The notes below the pieces were generated by a model. That model was not told the DNA's origin, did not search any database, and was given only the letters and a program-made list of their open reading frames with translations. A stretch of DNA of 12,203 nt from Candidatus Nanopelagicales bacterium. GTDB taxonomy: Bacteria > Actinomycetota > Actinomycetes > S36-B12. This document shows, one piece after another, positions 1-7,227 of the stretch. Where the stretch lies: assembly GCA_018399515.1 (NCBI GenBank), contig JAGYOB010000119.1:1-12203 (forward strand). Reading direction: 5' to 3'. The translations under genes and the position numbers were made by a program. Within the stretch, counting starts at the first letter, position 1; the number at the start of each line of letters is the position of its first letter.

Positions 1-24
1 ACGGGGCCGTCGCCTGGGTCAGCC

Positions 25-159
25 TCAGATCGGGTGGGCGGCGAGCAGCACTCCATCAGGATCGACATCCGAACAAATGGCCTGAAGTCGTCGGTATTTC
101 TGCGGGTCGAGGGCCCAGACACGCTCACCCTCGGGCTGTAGATGGCTATTCAATGTCAT
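25..159 (-). pseudogene. Probable C-terminal remnant of an FAD-linked oxidoreductase
   Basis: This is a 44-residue open frame starting at an ATG directly after an in-frame stop. Its end reads KYRRLQAICSDVDPDG and then AAHPI. That resembles the C-terminal tail of berberine-bridge/GlcD-type FAD-linked oxidases, where a 'KY.RL..K..yDP...f..n.pI' pattern closes the protein. Everything a functional enzyme needs upstream (FAD-binding PCMH domain, most of the substrate domain) is missing. Upstream in another frame (about 146-238) the reading stays open and contains GITVRNPLTSGRDE, which I do not recognise; it may be further frame-shifted remnant. The match is from motif memory only, so a chance small ORF is possible. 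It lies just downstream of the GH5 gene on the same strand. Confidence 0.33.
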
Positions 160-207
160 CGCTCAAGTGGACACGGGTGCTGCTGGTCTCATCGCGACCC
201 GAAGTCA

Positions 208-239
208 GGGGGTTGCGCACGGTAATGCCCGTGGCCCCC
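208..239 (-). terminator. Possible hairpin terminator after the GH5 gene
   Basis: An inverted repeat begins 6 nt past the GH5 stop codon. Outer arms are GGGGG (208-212) and CCCCC (235-239). An inner perfect 5-bp stem CACGG/CCGTG (218-222 with 229-233) closes a 6-nt loop. The two stems are separated by an asymmetric internal loop, and there is no T-tract. Position favours a terminator role; the structure is modest. Confidence 0.35.
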
Positions 240-245
240 TACTGA

Positions 246-1844
246 TCAACCGATTCGCTGGGTGACGGAATCAACCTGGAATATCAGGCGACCTTGAGAA
301 CCCTTCGAACCAAGAACGCGTACCCCGATACCGGTGTTGTCCTGCCACACCGACGCAGCAGGTGAGTAGGTCACTTGATTCCACTGCCCGCGCTGCAGTT
401 GCACAACGGGGCCGTTAACCCATCGACCGGATTCATCGCGGACGGTGAGGCGACCCTTCCAGGCTCCACCCACCGAGCGCGGGGCCAGTCGGATCCACGC
501 GCTCAGTGTTGATCCGTTACTCGGATCAACGGCCTCATTGTCATTGTGAGCGAACGCACGAGCGCGCTTCGTTGGCACGATTTGCTTCCTCACCTGCATG
601 CTGCGCCGGCCCATGTGCGCGTACTTGCCAGAGGTGATTCCGGCCGTGCTCACCCAACTCTGGCGCAACGCACCAAAGCCATACAGCATCGTTCCTGCAG
701 CCAAACCGGTCATATGCGTCCGGACAGCCGCTCCGTAGGTCGTCGGCGTTCCGTCGTAGTTGGTGATCAGTGATGGCCCGGACTTGCAGTCCGCGGTGTT
801 CCACGCCCACGGGGTGTAACTCACACCATGAGCGTCGGCCCACTTCATGTAACTGGTCGTGAAGGTGCCCGTGCATGTGTCTTCGCCAATTTCAGTCGAC
901 ACCACGGGGTAAGTTTTTGCGACATCACCGATTGTTGAATTCCAGCATGATTCGGTGTTGCACTCGCTAAACGAGTAGATGTGAACTCCTGCGGCCAGAT
1001 TGTTCAGCGGATCAACAGGGGCGTACTCCATCCACTGCGAGAGGTCACCGCCCCAGTTCAAGCCACTGGCGATCATGAGGTTTATCGCACCCGTGGCGCG
1101 AACCGCGTCTACAAGATCCTGCATACCGGCGGCTTCCCAGCCTTCATTGGTGATGCAGCCCTCACGCCAGCAGGACCACGAAATATCGTGCGGCTCGTTG
1201 TACAAATCAAAAGCAACCGAAGGATTGTCGGCAAATGTCGTTGCCACAGAAGTCCAAAACGCAGGCGCGTGATCAGCATCGGCCATTACCTGCTGACTGT
1301 AGGCCATATTGTTTTCGGGTGCATTCCAGTGCAGATCAAGGATCGCGACCATGCCGGCGGCATTAATACGATCAACAAAGTCGGTGATCTGGGAGCGGTA
1401 GGCCAGCCCCCCGTAGGCGGGTGGCACCCCGTTGATGCCCAGCCAGCAATGCTCATTGAGTGGCACTCGCACGGCGTTGCTGCCCCACGCAGCAATGGAC
1501 TTCAATGATGTGGCGTCAACGGGACCGTCGAAGAATCCCCAGCCCTGCACGCATGCATATTCCGAGCCCGACCTGTTGACCCCCAGCAGGCGCATCGGGT
1601 TTCCGTTGGCATCCACGAGCTGATTGCCCTGAACAGAGACCTCAGGTGCCGTGCTGGCTGCCTGCGCAGTTGTCGTCACAGTCATTGGCAGCATGACCGC
1701 GGCCAGTGCAAGGGCAAAGAGGTAGCGCATTAAAATATGCATCAGCTTTGAACGTAGCACGGGAGTGCCCAGCGTGGCCAACGCCGCCCACGTCGAGACC
1801 TTCCACAACATCCTCCGACGCCACTCAGCCCTGGATATGCTCAC
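246..1844 (-). CDS. Secreted GH5 family glycoside hydrolase (endoglucanase/cellulase-like) with C-terminal beta-rich module
   Basis: Predicted to hydrolyse beta-1,4-linked glucans outside the cell. Residues 39-62 form a Sec signal peptide (MRYLFALALAAVMLP, cleavage after AQA at 62). The GH5 (beta/alpha)8 catalytic domain runs about 66-385 and shows the clan-A residues: Arg126, His172 (LDLHW), acid/base Glu217 in YNEP, His288/Tyr290 (VHIY), nucleophile Glu318 in STEIGE and Trp346. Eight cysteines lie within this domain, in keeping with export and disulfides. The C-terminal ~110 residues (LSAWIRLAP, then VVQLQRGQWNQVTYS) look like a beta-sandwich carbohydrate-binding or accessory module; I cannot name its family. 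The start is uncertain. The longest frame opens with GTG at 1844, but no good ribosome site precedes it, nor ATG at 1742 or 1730, although 1730 (residue 39) would give a textbook signal peptide. Exact substrate (cellulose, mannan, xyloglucan) is not decidable here. No CelR-type operator was seen upstream. Confidence 0.88.
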   Translation of the reverse strand: MSISRAEWRRRMLWKVSTWAALATLGTPVLRSKLMHILMRYLFALALAAVMLPMTVTTTAQAASTAPEVSVQGNQLVDANGNPMRLLGVNRSGSEYACVQGWGFFDGPVDATSLKSIAAWGSNAVRVPLNEHCWLGINGVPPAYGGLAYRSQITDFVDRINAAGMVAILDLHWNAPENNMAYSQQVMADADHAPAFWTSVATTFADNPSVAFDLYNEPHDISWSCWREGCITNEGWEAAGMQDLVDAVRATGAINLMIASGLNWGGDLSQWMEYAPVDPLNNLAAGVHIYSFSECNTESCWNSTIGDVAKTYPVVSTEIGEDTCTGTFTTSYMKWADAHGVSYTPWAWNTADCKSGPSLITNYDGTPTTYGAAVRTHMTGLAAGTMLYGFGALRQSWVSTAGITSGKYAHMGRRSMQVRKQIVPTKRARAFAHNDNEAVDPSNGSTLSAWIRLAPRSVGGAWKGRLTVRDESGRWVNGPVVQLQRGQWNQVTYSPAASVWQDNTGIGVRVLGSKGSQGRLIFQVDSVTQRIG

Positions 1845-1884
1845 CCAACCGAGTTCGAAATGATCAACGTACCTCAGTCACACC

Positions 1885-2172
1885 ATGCGTGAGCCCAGAC
1901 AAAAACAGGGGTCGGACCACCTGGACCGAAAAATCGGGGTCATGCCATGTCCAGTCAACGACGATCTTCTCGAGAGGAAGCTATGGGTTTCGGCGAACCT
2001 CTCGGTCACCGTGCGACGACTGCATGACACCGATCGCAGCGGCTGGTGGTGGTGGATCCAACTCATCCCCTGTGTCGGCTTCATCGTGATCCTGGTGTTC
2101 ATGCTGCTGGATTCGACTCCCGGCGATAACCGCTTCGGGCCGAACCCCAGGGGCTACGCACCACTGATGTAG
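1885..2172 (+). pseudogene. DUF805 membrane protein gene with internal deletion and frame disruption
   Basis: DUF805 proteins (YhaH/YhaI-like) are small inner-membrane proteins of unknown function, usually about 110-140 residues. The C-terminal half is well preserved: LSVTVRRLHDTDRSGWWWW, then a hydrophobic helix, then PGDNRFGPNPRG. The N-terminal GRxSRxEfW block and first transmembrane helices are absent. The frame carrying the motif opens at ATG 1885 with unrelated hydrophilic residues. The native start is instead recognisable at ATG 1983 (MGFGE) behind a strong ribosome site, but from there the frame runs into TGA at 2025-2027, after 14 codons. I infer that a deletion of very roughly 60-70 codons, not a multiple of three, joined codon ~5 to the RRLHD region. 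The frame from 1885 could still be translated as a 95-residue protein, so 'functional truncated gene' is not fully excluded. Confidence 0.62.
1972..1982 (+). promoter_or_regulatory. Strong ribosome-binding site for the original DUF805 start
   Basis: GAGAGG (1972-1977) stands 5 nt before ATG at 1983. That ATG opens MGFGE, a typical DUF805 N-terminus, but in a different frame from the conserved DUF805 C-terminal half. The site shows where translation of the ancestral gene began. Confidence 0.55.
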
Positions 2173-2180
2173 CACGCGGA

Positions 2181-2252
2181 AAACTTCGGGCACTTCTTCG
2201 GGCGAATGGCGCCCATATCGGGCCTCTTTCACCCGAAGAAGGGCTAGGGGTG
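2181..2252 (+). repeat. 72-bp palindromic dispersed repeat, copy 1 (REP/MITE-like)
   Basis: This element begins AAACTTCGGG and ends GGGCTAGGGGTG. It matches the reverse complement of 9073-9144 at 61 of 72 positions without gaps. It folds on itself: CTTCTTCGGG (2193-2202) pairs perfectly with CCCGAAGAAG (2232-2241), and an inner GCCC/GGGC stem closes the top. A second CTTCGGG at 2184-2190 could pair alternatively with the same right arm. It lies 8 nt after the DUF805 stop and ends 13 nt before the GTG of the next gene. It carries no open frame. Confidence 0.8.
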
Positions 2253-2265
2253 CAGACTGCGGGGT

Positions 2266-3522
2266 GTGCGCGCACGTCTGGTGATCATGGGTTCAGGTGA
2301 GACCGCTCCAACATCGATGAAACTCCATCGCGAACTCATCGCCGGTGCGACTGATCCGGTCATGCTCGACACCCCCTACGGCTTCCAAGCGAATGCCGCT
2401 GACCTGAACGCCAAGATCGGCGAGTATTTCGCCGAATCTGTCGGCACACCGCTGTCGGTCGCTCGGTGGCGGCGCGCAGACGAACCTGTCGTGGAGCGCG
2501 AACGGACCCTGAGCCTGCTCGCTCGCAGCACCTACGCCTTCGCCGGCCCCGGCAGCCCGTCCTATGCGCTGCGACAGTGGATCGACACACCCGTGCCCGA
2601 CGCCCTCGTCGACATCGTCACTCGCGGCGGCACCATCGTGATGGGCAGTGCCGCAGCCGTCACCGTCGGCGCGCATGCGGTCCCCGTCTACGAGATCTAC
2701 AAGGTGGGCATCGAACCGCACTGGCTGACCGGCCTGGATCTGCTCGGCCGGATCACGGGGATCGAAGCCGCCGTGATCCCGCACTTCGACAATCGCGAAG
2801 GCGGTCGACACGACACCCGCTTCTGCTACCTCGGCCAGACTCGACTCGAGGTGATGGAGGCAGAACTTCCCAGCGGTGCCGGGGTGTTCGGTGTTGATGA
2901 GCACACCGCGGTCGTGCTCGACGTGGAATCTGGCATTGCCAGCGTGCATGGAGCCGGCGGGCTCACGTTGCGCGTACGGGGCGAGTCTCGGGTGATCCCC
3001 GCGGGCGAGCAGATCGCCATCGCCGACATCGCAGCAGCATTCTCGGCAGGTCTCGCGACCACTGCACCGGTATCAGCCCCACTCCCGCATGACACCGGAA
3101 TGGACACTGCCGATACTGAAATTTCAGACACGTCGCCCTCCTTGGCCGGTGATGCGCGCGAGGCCCGACAGCGCTTCGACTCCTGCCTCGCCGATGCTGA
3201 TTCCGATGGTGCGCTGCAGGCTTGCCTTGAATTGGAAGACGCGATCCACGCGTGGTCGGCCGACACATGGCAAAGCGACGACATCGATGTCGCGCGCCGC
3301 ACCCTGCGCTCCATGCTGGTCGACCTCGCCGGTGCCGCGACCCAGGGCCTGGCCGATCCACGCACGGTCGTGGGACCGGTGGTCTCGGTCGCTTTGGACG
3401 TGCGCTCGCAGGCGCGAGCGAATAAGGACTTCGCCACATCCGATCTGATCCGCGACCGCCTGGCTGATGCCGGGGTGGAGATTCGCGATACCCCCGATGG
3501 GCAGGAATGGGATCTGCAATGA
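2266..3522 (+). CDS. Peptidase S51 / type-1 glutamine-amidotransferase-like domain fused to a cysteinyl-tRNA-synthetase-like C-terminal domain
   Basis: Residues ~1-260 form a cyanophycinase/dipeptidase-E-like (S51) domain of the class-I amidotransferase fold: LVIMGSGE at the N-terminus, AGPGSPSYAL (93-102), a nucleophile-elbow-like GSAAA with Ser128, PHFDN (172-176) and GVDEHTAVVLD (209-219). A Thr/Ser/Asp-rich linker follows (~262-296). Residues ~297-418 resemble the DALR-like helical bundle and extreme C-terminus of CysRS: RANKDFATSDLIRDRLADAG, then a TPDG..W tail. No CysRS catalytic core (HIGH/KMSKS) is present, so this is not a synthetase. Activity is unknown; a hydrolase guided by the tRNA- or cysteine-related tail is a guess. 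GTG at 2266 is chosen as the longest start, and no clear ribosome site is seen apart from AGGGG (2246-2250) inside the repeat. An ATG at 2287 (residue 8) is less likely because it would cut into the first beta-strand. The stop overlaps the next gene by ATGA. Confidence 0.82.
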   Translation: MRARLVIMGSGETAPTSMKLHRELIAGATDPVMLDTPYGFQANAADLNAKIGEYFAESVGTPLSVARWRRADEPVVERERTLSLLARSTYAFAGPGSPSYALRQWIDTPVPDALVDIVTRGGTIVMGSAAAVTVGAHAVPVYEIYKVGIEPHWLTGLDLLGRITGIEAAVIPHFDNREGGRHDTRFCYLGQTRLEVMEAELPSGAGVFGVDEHTAVVLDVESGIASVHGAGGLTLRVRGESRVIPAGEQIAIADIAAAFSAGLATTAPVSAPLPHDTGMDTADTEISDTSPSLAGDAREARQRFDSCLADADSDGALQACLELEDAIHAWSADTWQSDDIDVARRTLRSMLVDLAGAATQGLADPRTVVGPVVSVALDVRSQARANKDFATSDLIRDRLADAGVEIRDTPDGQEWDLQ

Positions 3523-4721
3523 CCGCAACCGCCTACGATCCTCATCCGCTGCGCGAGGCTGTCGGGTCCTTGAGTTCGGGCACGGCGCACTTCGACGGCC
3601 CCGGTGGCACCCAGACCCCGGACGTCGTCGCTGAGGCCATCGCCGCTGCACTCGTCGGTCCGCTGTCCAACCGCGGCCGCGGGACTGCGGCTGAGATCCG
3701 AGCGGATGAGTATGTCCGCCAAGCCCGCACAGCGATGGCTGATCTGCTCGGCGCGGATCCCGGCGGCATCGTCTTCGCGCGCAGCATGACGCAGGTGACC
3801 TTCGACATCGCCCGCACCCTCGCCGGCGATTGGGCGCCCGGCGACGAGGTGATCGTCACGCGGCTAGACCACGATGCGAATGTGCGGCCGTGGGTGATCG
3901 CCGCAGAACGCGCAGGTGCCACGATCCGCTGGGCTGCCTTCGATCCTGACACAGGGGAACTGCCCGCTACTGCGGTGACCGATCTCGTCACAGCCAATAC
4001 CCGGCTCGTCGCCGTGACCGGGGCATCCAACCTGATCGGGACGCGTCCAGACATTCCCGCAATCACCGCAGCAGCGCGCACCGCAGGTGCGTTGTCCTAC
4101 GTGGATGGAGTTCACCTCACCGCCCACGCGCCTGTCGATGTGCGACGACTCGGCGCGGACTTCTACGCCTGTTCGCCCTATAAGTTCCTCGGCCCCCACC
4201 TCGGGGTGCTCGCAGCAGATCCGGAATTACTGAGCCGGCTACACCCGGACAAGCTGCTGCCGGCCACCGAAGCCGTCCCCGAGCGGTTCGAACTGGGCAC
4301 GCTGCCCTATGAGTTGCTCGCCGGGGTCACCGCCGCGGTCGATGTGCTCGCCGGGCTCGTCCCCAGCGAGGGCGATCGGCGTCAGCGGATCCTCGCCTCG
4401 ATGTCGGCCCTGCAGGATTACGAGGATGCGTTGAGCGCGCGGCTTCGGGCCGGCCTCGATGCTGACGACCGCATCACCGTCTATAGCGATGCTCCGCATC
4501 GCACACCGACACACCTGTTTACCGTGGCCGGGTACGACAGCACCGCGGTGTCGGCTCACCTGGCCGACCACGGTGTGGATGCTCCAGCCAGCAACTTCTA
4601 CGCGCTGGAATGCTCCCGCCACCTCGGTCTCGGCGATGTCGGGGGCGTGCGTGCCGGTCTCGCGCCGTATTCGACCGAAGCCGATGTCGACAGGCTGCTC
4701 GCCGCGCTCGCTTCCCTGTGA
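3519..4721 (+). CDS. Cysteine desulfurase-like protein (class V PLP aminotransferase, TIGR01976/VC1184-like)
   Basis: This 400-residue fold-type-I PLP enzyme belongs to the class V aminotransferase group that includes SufS/CsdA. Visible cofactor residues are His118 in LDHDANVRPW (stacks on PLP), Asp196 and His199 in YVDGVH, and the Schiff-base Lys222 in SPYKFLGPHLG. The C-terminal part NFYALE...LGLGDVGGVRAG matches the 'cysteine desulfurase-like' subfamily rather than classical SufS. The only cysteine near the usual catalytic loop is Cys365 (ALECSRHLGL), which does not sit in the canonical SufS RxGxxCA context. True desulfurase activity is therefore doubtful. The start is set at ATG 3519, which overlaps the upstream TGA (ATGA), with AGGA at 3503-3506. 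An ATG at 3507 is in frame but abuts that purine run. Coupling suggests co-expression with the S51-CysRS fusion. The gene ends 24 nt from the convergent cydB. Confidence 0.88.
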   Translation: MTATAYDPHPLREAVGSLSSGTAHFDGPGGTQTPDVVAEAIAAALVGPLSNRGRGTAAEIRADEYVRQARTAMADLLGADPGGIVFARSMTQVTFDIARTLAGDWAPGDEVIVTRLDHDANVRPWVIAAERAGATIRWAAFDPDTGELPATAVTDLVTANTRLVAVTGASNLIGTRPDIPAITAAARTAGALSYVDGVHLTAHAPVDVRRLGADFYACSPYKFLGPHLGVLAADPELLSRLHPDKLLPATEAVPERFELGTLPYELLAGVTAAVDVLAGLVPSEGDRRQRILASMSALQDYEDALSARLRAGLDADDRITVYSDAPHRTPTHLFTVAGYDSTAVSAHLADHGVDAPASNFYALECSRHLGLGDVGGVRAGLAPYSTEADVDRLLAALASL

Positions 4722-4745
4722 CGGCGGCGGCGCTGAGGCCACCGG

Positions 4746-5756
4746 TCAGTAGTGCTCGGCCTCCACACTTTCGTTGGTCAGCCGCTTGCGGAACACCCAG
4801 AACGACCATGACTGGTAGGCGATGACACCGGGGATACCGACGACCGCGACGATCGCGAGCACGGTCAGGGCGTAACTACTCGCCGCAGCCTCGGCGATGG
4901 TGAGGGTGAAGCCGTCATCGATCGTGCTGGGCAGCACATTGGGATACAGCGCAGCGAAGATCGACACCATGAATGCCAGCGCGCCAATGGCATTGCCCCA
5001 GAACGCGAGAAGCCAACGGCCGGCGAAAACCGCCATGAGCACAACGACGAAGGCGACCACGGTGAGCACCGCCATCGCCGCACCGACAGCGTCACTGGAA
5101 TACGCCAACCAGGTCCAGATAGCGAAGATGCCCATGGCGACCAGCGTGACGATGCTCATGCTGCGTGCCGTGTTATTGACGCGCGTCAAGAGCGGTCCGG
5201 ACACCTTCAAGGACAAGAACACCGCACCGTGCAACAGCGAATAGGCAACGAGTGCGAGCCCACCGAGTACCGAATACACCGAGATGTGCGACCACAGCGA
5301 ATCGCCGACGAACCGACCGTCAGCATCGATAGGGATGCCGTGCACCATGCCGGCCCAGAACACTCCGACGAGGAAGGGCAATCCAAAGCCGGCAACGAGA
5401 TTGGCGTTATCCCATGCTTGCGTCCATCGGTGGTCGGGACGCTTGGATCGGTATTCGATGGCAAGTGCACGGATAATCAGCGCGAAGACCAGCAGCAGCA
5501 GCGGGATATAGGCGGAGGGGAATGCCGCTGCGTACCAGGCGGGAAACGCTGAGAAAATGAGGATTCCGCCAGTGAGTAGCCACACTTCATTGGCATCCCA
5601 GTTGGGCCCGATCGCCCGCAGCATCATGCGTCGTTCGCTATCGGTTCGTCCGAGCACCCGGGTCAGCATGCCCACCCCGAAGTCGAAACCTTCGAGGAAG
5701 ACGAACACCGACCAGGCGAAGGCGATGACGAAGAAGAAGATCACCGGAAGGTTCAT
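4746..5756 (-). CDS. cydB: Cytochrome bd ubiquinol oxidase subunit II
   Basis: This is the haem-free partner of CydA in the cytochrome bd quinol:O2 oxidoreductase of the cytoplasmic membrane, which reduces oxygen to water at high affinity without proton pumping. At 336 residues it is of ordinary actinobacterial length. Family signatures are LEGFDFGVGML (Glu22, Asp25) in the first helix and GPNWDANEVWLL (Trp53-Asp54, Asn56-Glu57) near the second. About eight further hydrophobic helices follow, then a charged C-terminus. The ATG at 5754-5756 overlaps the cydA stop (ATGA), so translation is probably coupled. No cydDC (the ABC exporter needed for bd assembly) follows in this window; the next gene is convergent. 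Identification is secure. Confidence 0.96.
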   Translation of the reverse strand: MNLPVIFFFVIAFAWSVFVFLEGFDFGVGMLTRVLGRTDSERRMMLRAIGPNWDANEVWLLTGGILIFSAFPAWYAAAFPSAYIPLLLLVFALIIRALAIEYRSKRPDHRWTQAWDNANLVAGFGLPFLVGVFWAGMVHGIPIDADGRFVGDSLWSHISVYSVLGGLALVAYSLLHGAVFLSLKVSGPLLTRVNNTARSMSIVTLVAMGIFAIWTWLAYSSDAVGAAMAVLTVVAFVVVLMAVFAGRWLLAFWGNAIGALAFMVSIFAALYPNVLPSTIDDGFTLTIAEAAASSYALTVLAIVAVVGIPGVIAYQSWSFWVFRKRLTNESVEAEHY

Positions 5757-7159
5757 GGGGTGCCCGCCGCCGACTCAACCCGTGGTGGCTCACCGGGCAT
5801 CGGCTCATCGGGATCCATCGGCCCGCGAATCGCATACCGACGCATGAGCACGAACTCGATAGTGCCGATGATGGCGTACAGAATAATGAATCCGGCGAGG
5901 CTGAAGGCAACCAAGCCCACCGATAGGTCGGATACCGCGTCCTCGGTTTTGAGCAGTCCGTAGACAACCCAGGGTTGGCGGCCGTTCTCGGTGAAGATCC
6001 AGCCGAAGAGGTTGCCCAGCCAGGGTGCGGCGATGATCCAGATGGAGATGCTCCAGAACAATTTCGAGGTTGGGAGTCGCCCGCGTCTGGTCTTCCACCA
6101 CGCGAACACCATCCAGATCGCTCCGAGCAGACCGAACCCGATCATCGCGCGGAACGAATAGAAGGCGATCCACACATTCGGTGTGTAGTTACCGGGACCG
6201 AATTGCTCCTCGTACTGCTCCTGCAACTGATTCATCCCGACGACCTCACCATCGAGGGAGTTCGTCGCGATGATCGACAGCATGCAGGGGACTCCCACGA
6301 ACAGTGAGTTGTCCCGCGCTTGCTGATCTGGAATGGCGACGATGCCCAGGGGCGCACAGGGGCCGGTGGTTTCCCAGACTGCTTCGGCGGCAGCCATCTT
6401 CATCGGTTGCTTGTCGACCATCATCACACCGAGCACATCGCCGACCAGGAACTGCAGACCGCCCGCGGCGATTCCGGTGATCATCGCCATCTTGAAGGCC
6501 TTGCGCATGATCTCGACGTGCTGGCGTCTCTTGAGGTGATAGGCCGCAACACCGAACACGAACACGGTCGCGGCCAACACTCCACCGACGATGGTGTGCA
6601 ACCAGGCGACGATCGTCAAAGGCTGGAACAGCACGGCTCCCAGATCCGTGAGGACGGCATCGCCTGATTCCGGATCGATCGCGAACCCCACAGGGTTCTG
6701 CATGAACGAATTGGCCGACAGGATGAAATACGCCGACAGCCAGGTGCCGAGCGCGAACAGCCAGATCGTGGCCAGGTGCAGCCGGCGCGGCAATCGACCG
6801 CGGCCGAACAGCCACAGGCCGAGGAACGTCGATTCGATGAAGAAAGCGAACAGCCCCTCCATCGCGAGGGGCGCACCGAAGATGTCGCCCACGAATCGGC
6901 TGAAGACCGACCAGTTCATGCCGAACTGGAATTCCTGGATGATTCCCGACGCAACCCCGATGGCGAAGTTGATCAACAGCAGCGAGCCGAAGAACCGCAC
7001 CAGCCGCGCATAGCGGTCATCGCCGGTGCGGTAGTGCATCGTGTCCAAAATCGCGACCCAGGGCGCAAGGCCGAGGGTCAGTGGCACGAACAGGAAGTGG
7101 AACAGCGTGGTGAGAGCGAATTGAAGTCGCGAGAGGTCGACGAGCAGGCTGTCACCCAT
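5753..7159 (-). CDS. cydA: Cytochrome bd ubiquinol oxidase subunit I
   Basis: This is the haem-carrying subunit of cytochrome bd: it oxidises quinol and reduces O2, and is linked to low-oxygen growth and tolerance of peroxide and nitric oxide. Conserved residues are visible: His21 (FHFLFVPLTLG) and His188 (AWLHTIVGG) as haem ligands, Met339 in the SFRAM segment as the likely third ligand, Glu101 and Glu109 of the proton path (MEGLFAFFIESTF), Lys250 and Glu259 of the quinol site, and the invariant GRQPW at 393-397. At 468 residues, with few residues between the Lys250 region and GRQPW, it belongs to the short-Q-loop type. The C-terminus is a Pro/Glu-rich tail (DPDEPMPGEPPR). It is first in a cydAB unit transcribed away from the GNAT operon across a 68-bp spacer. 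I found no convincing Rex operator in that spacer. Confidence 0.97.
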   Translation of the reverse strand: MGDSLLVDLSRLQFALTTLFHFLFVPLTLGLAPWVAILDTMHYRTGDDRYARLVRFFGSLLLINFAIGVASGIIQEFQFGMNWSVFSRFVGDIFGAPLAMEGLFAFFIESTFLGLWLFGRGRLPRRLHLATIWLFALGTWLSAYFILSANSFMQNPVGFAIDPESGDAVLTDLGAVLFQPLTIVAWLHTIVGGVLAATVFVFGVAAYHLKRRQHVEIMRKAFKMAMITGIAAGGLQFLVGDVLGVMMVDKQPMKMAAAEAVWETTGPCAPLGIVAIPDQQARDNSLFVGVPCMLSIIATNSLDGEVVGMNQLQEQYEEQFGPGNYTPNVWIAFYSFRAMIGFGLLGAIWMVFAWWKTRRGRLPTSKLFWSISIWIIAAPWLGNLFGWIFTENGRQPWVVYGLLKTEDAVSDLSVGLVAFSLAGFIILYAIIGTIEFVLMRRYAIRGPMDPDEPMPGEPPRVESAAGTP

Positions 7160-7189
7160 GGACCCGAAGTCAACCCTACGAACTCGGGT

Positions 7190-7219
7190 TTGTCCTCCGC
7201 TTCACCGATTGTCTAACGT
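7190..7219 (+). promoter_or_regulatory. Candidate promoter for the GNAT-DUF4190-EamA operon
   Basis: TTGTCC (7190-7195) and TAACGT (7214-7219) are separated by 18 bp. Transcription would start around 7226-7228, essentially at the ATG of the GNAT gene. This fits the absence of a ribosome-binding site there and suggests a leaderless transcript. Confidence 0.35.
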
Positions 7220-7227
7220 TCGTTTCC

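Noticed and set aside
1380..1400. CelR-like GGGAGCG near the GH5 gene
   Set aside because: It is inside the coding sequence, lacks the palindromic second half, and is not upstream of the gene.
2826..3722. Minus-strand 298-codon frame crossing the fusion/desulfurase junction
   Set aside because: Ser/Arg/Ala-rich shadow with no motif; it overlaps two real genes in opposite sense.
187..7175. Further partial copies of the palindromic repeat at the ACCCGAAGTC motifs near 190 and 7162
   Set aside because: Only about ten bases match and neither the second arm nor the CTAGGGGTG edge follows; chance matches.
7160..7227. Rex-type operator (TTGTGA-n-TCACAA) upstream of cydA
   Set aside because: Only fragments such as TTCACC and ATTGTC are present, without the required inverted arrangement.
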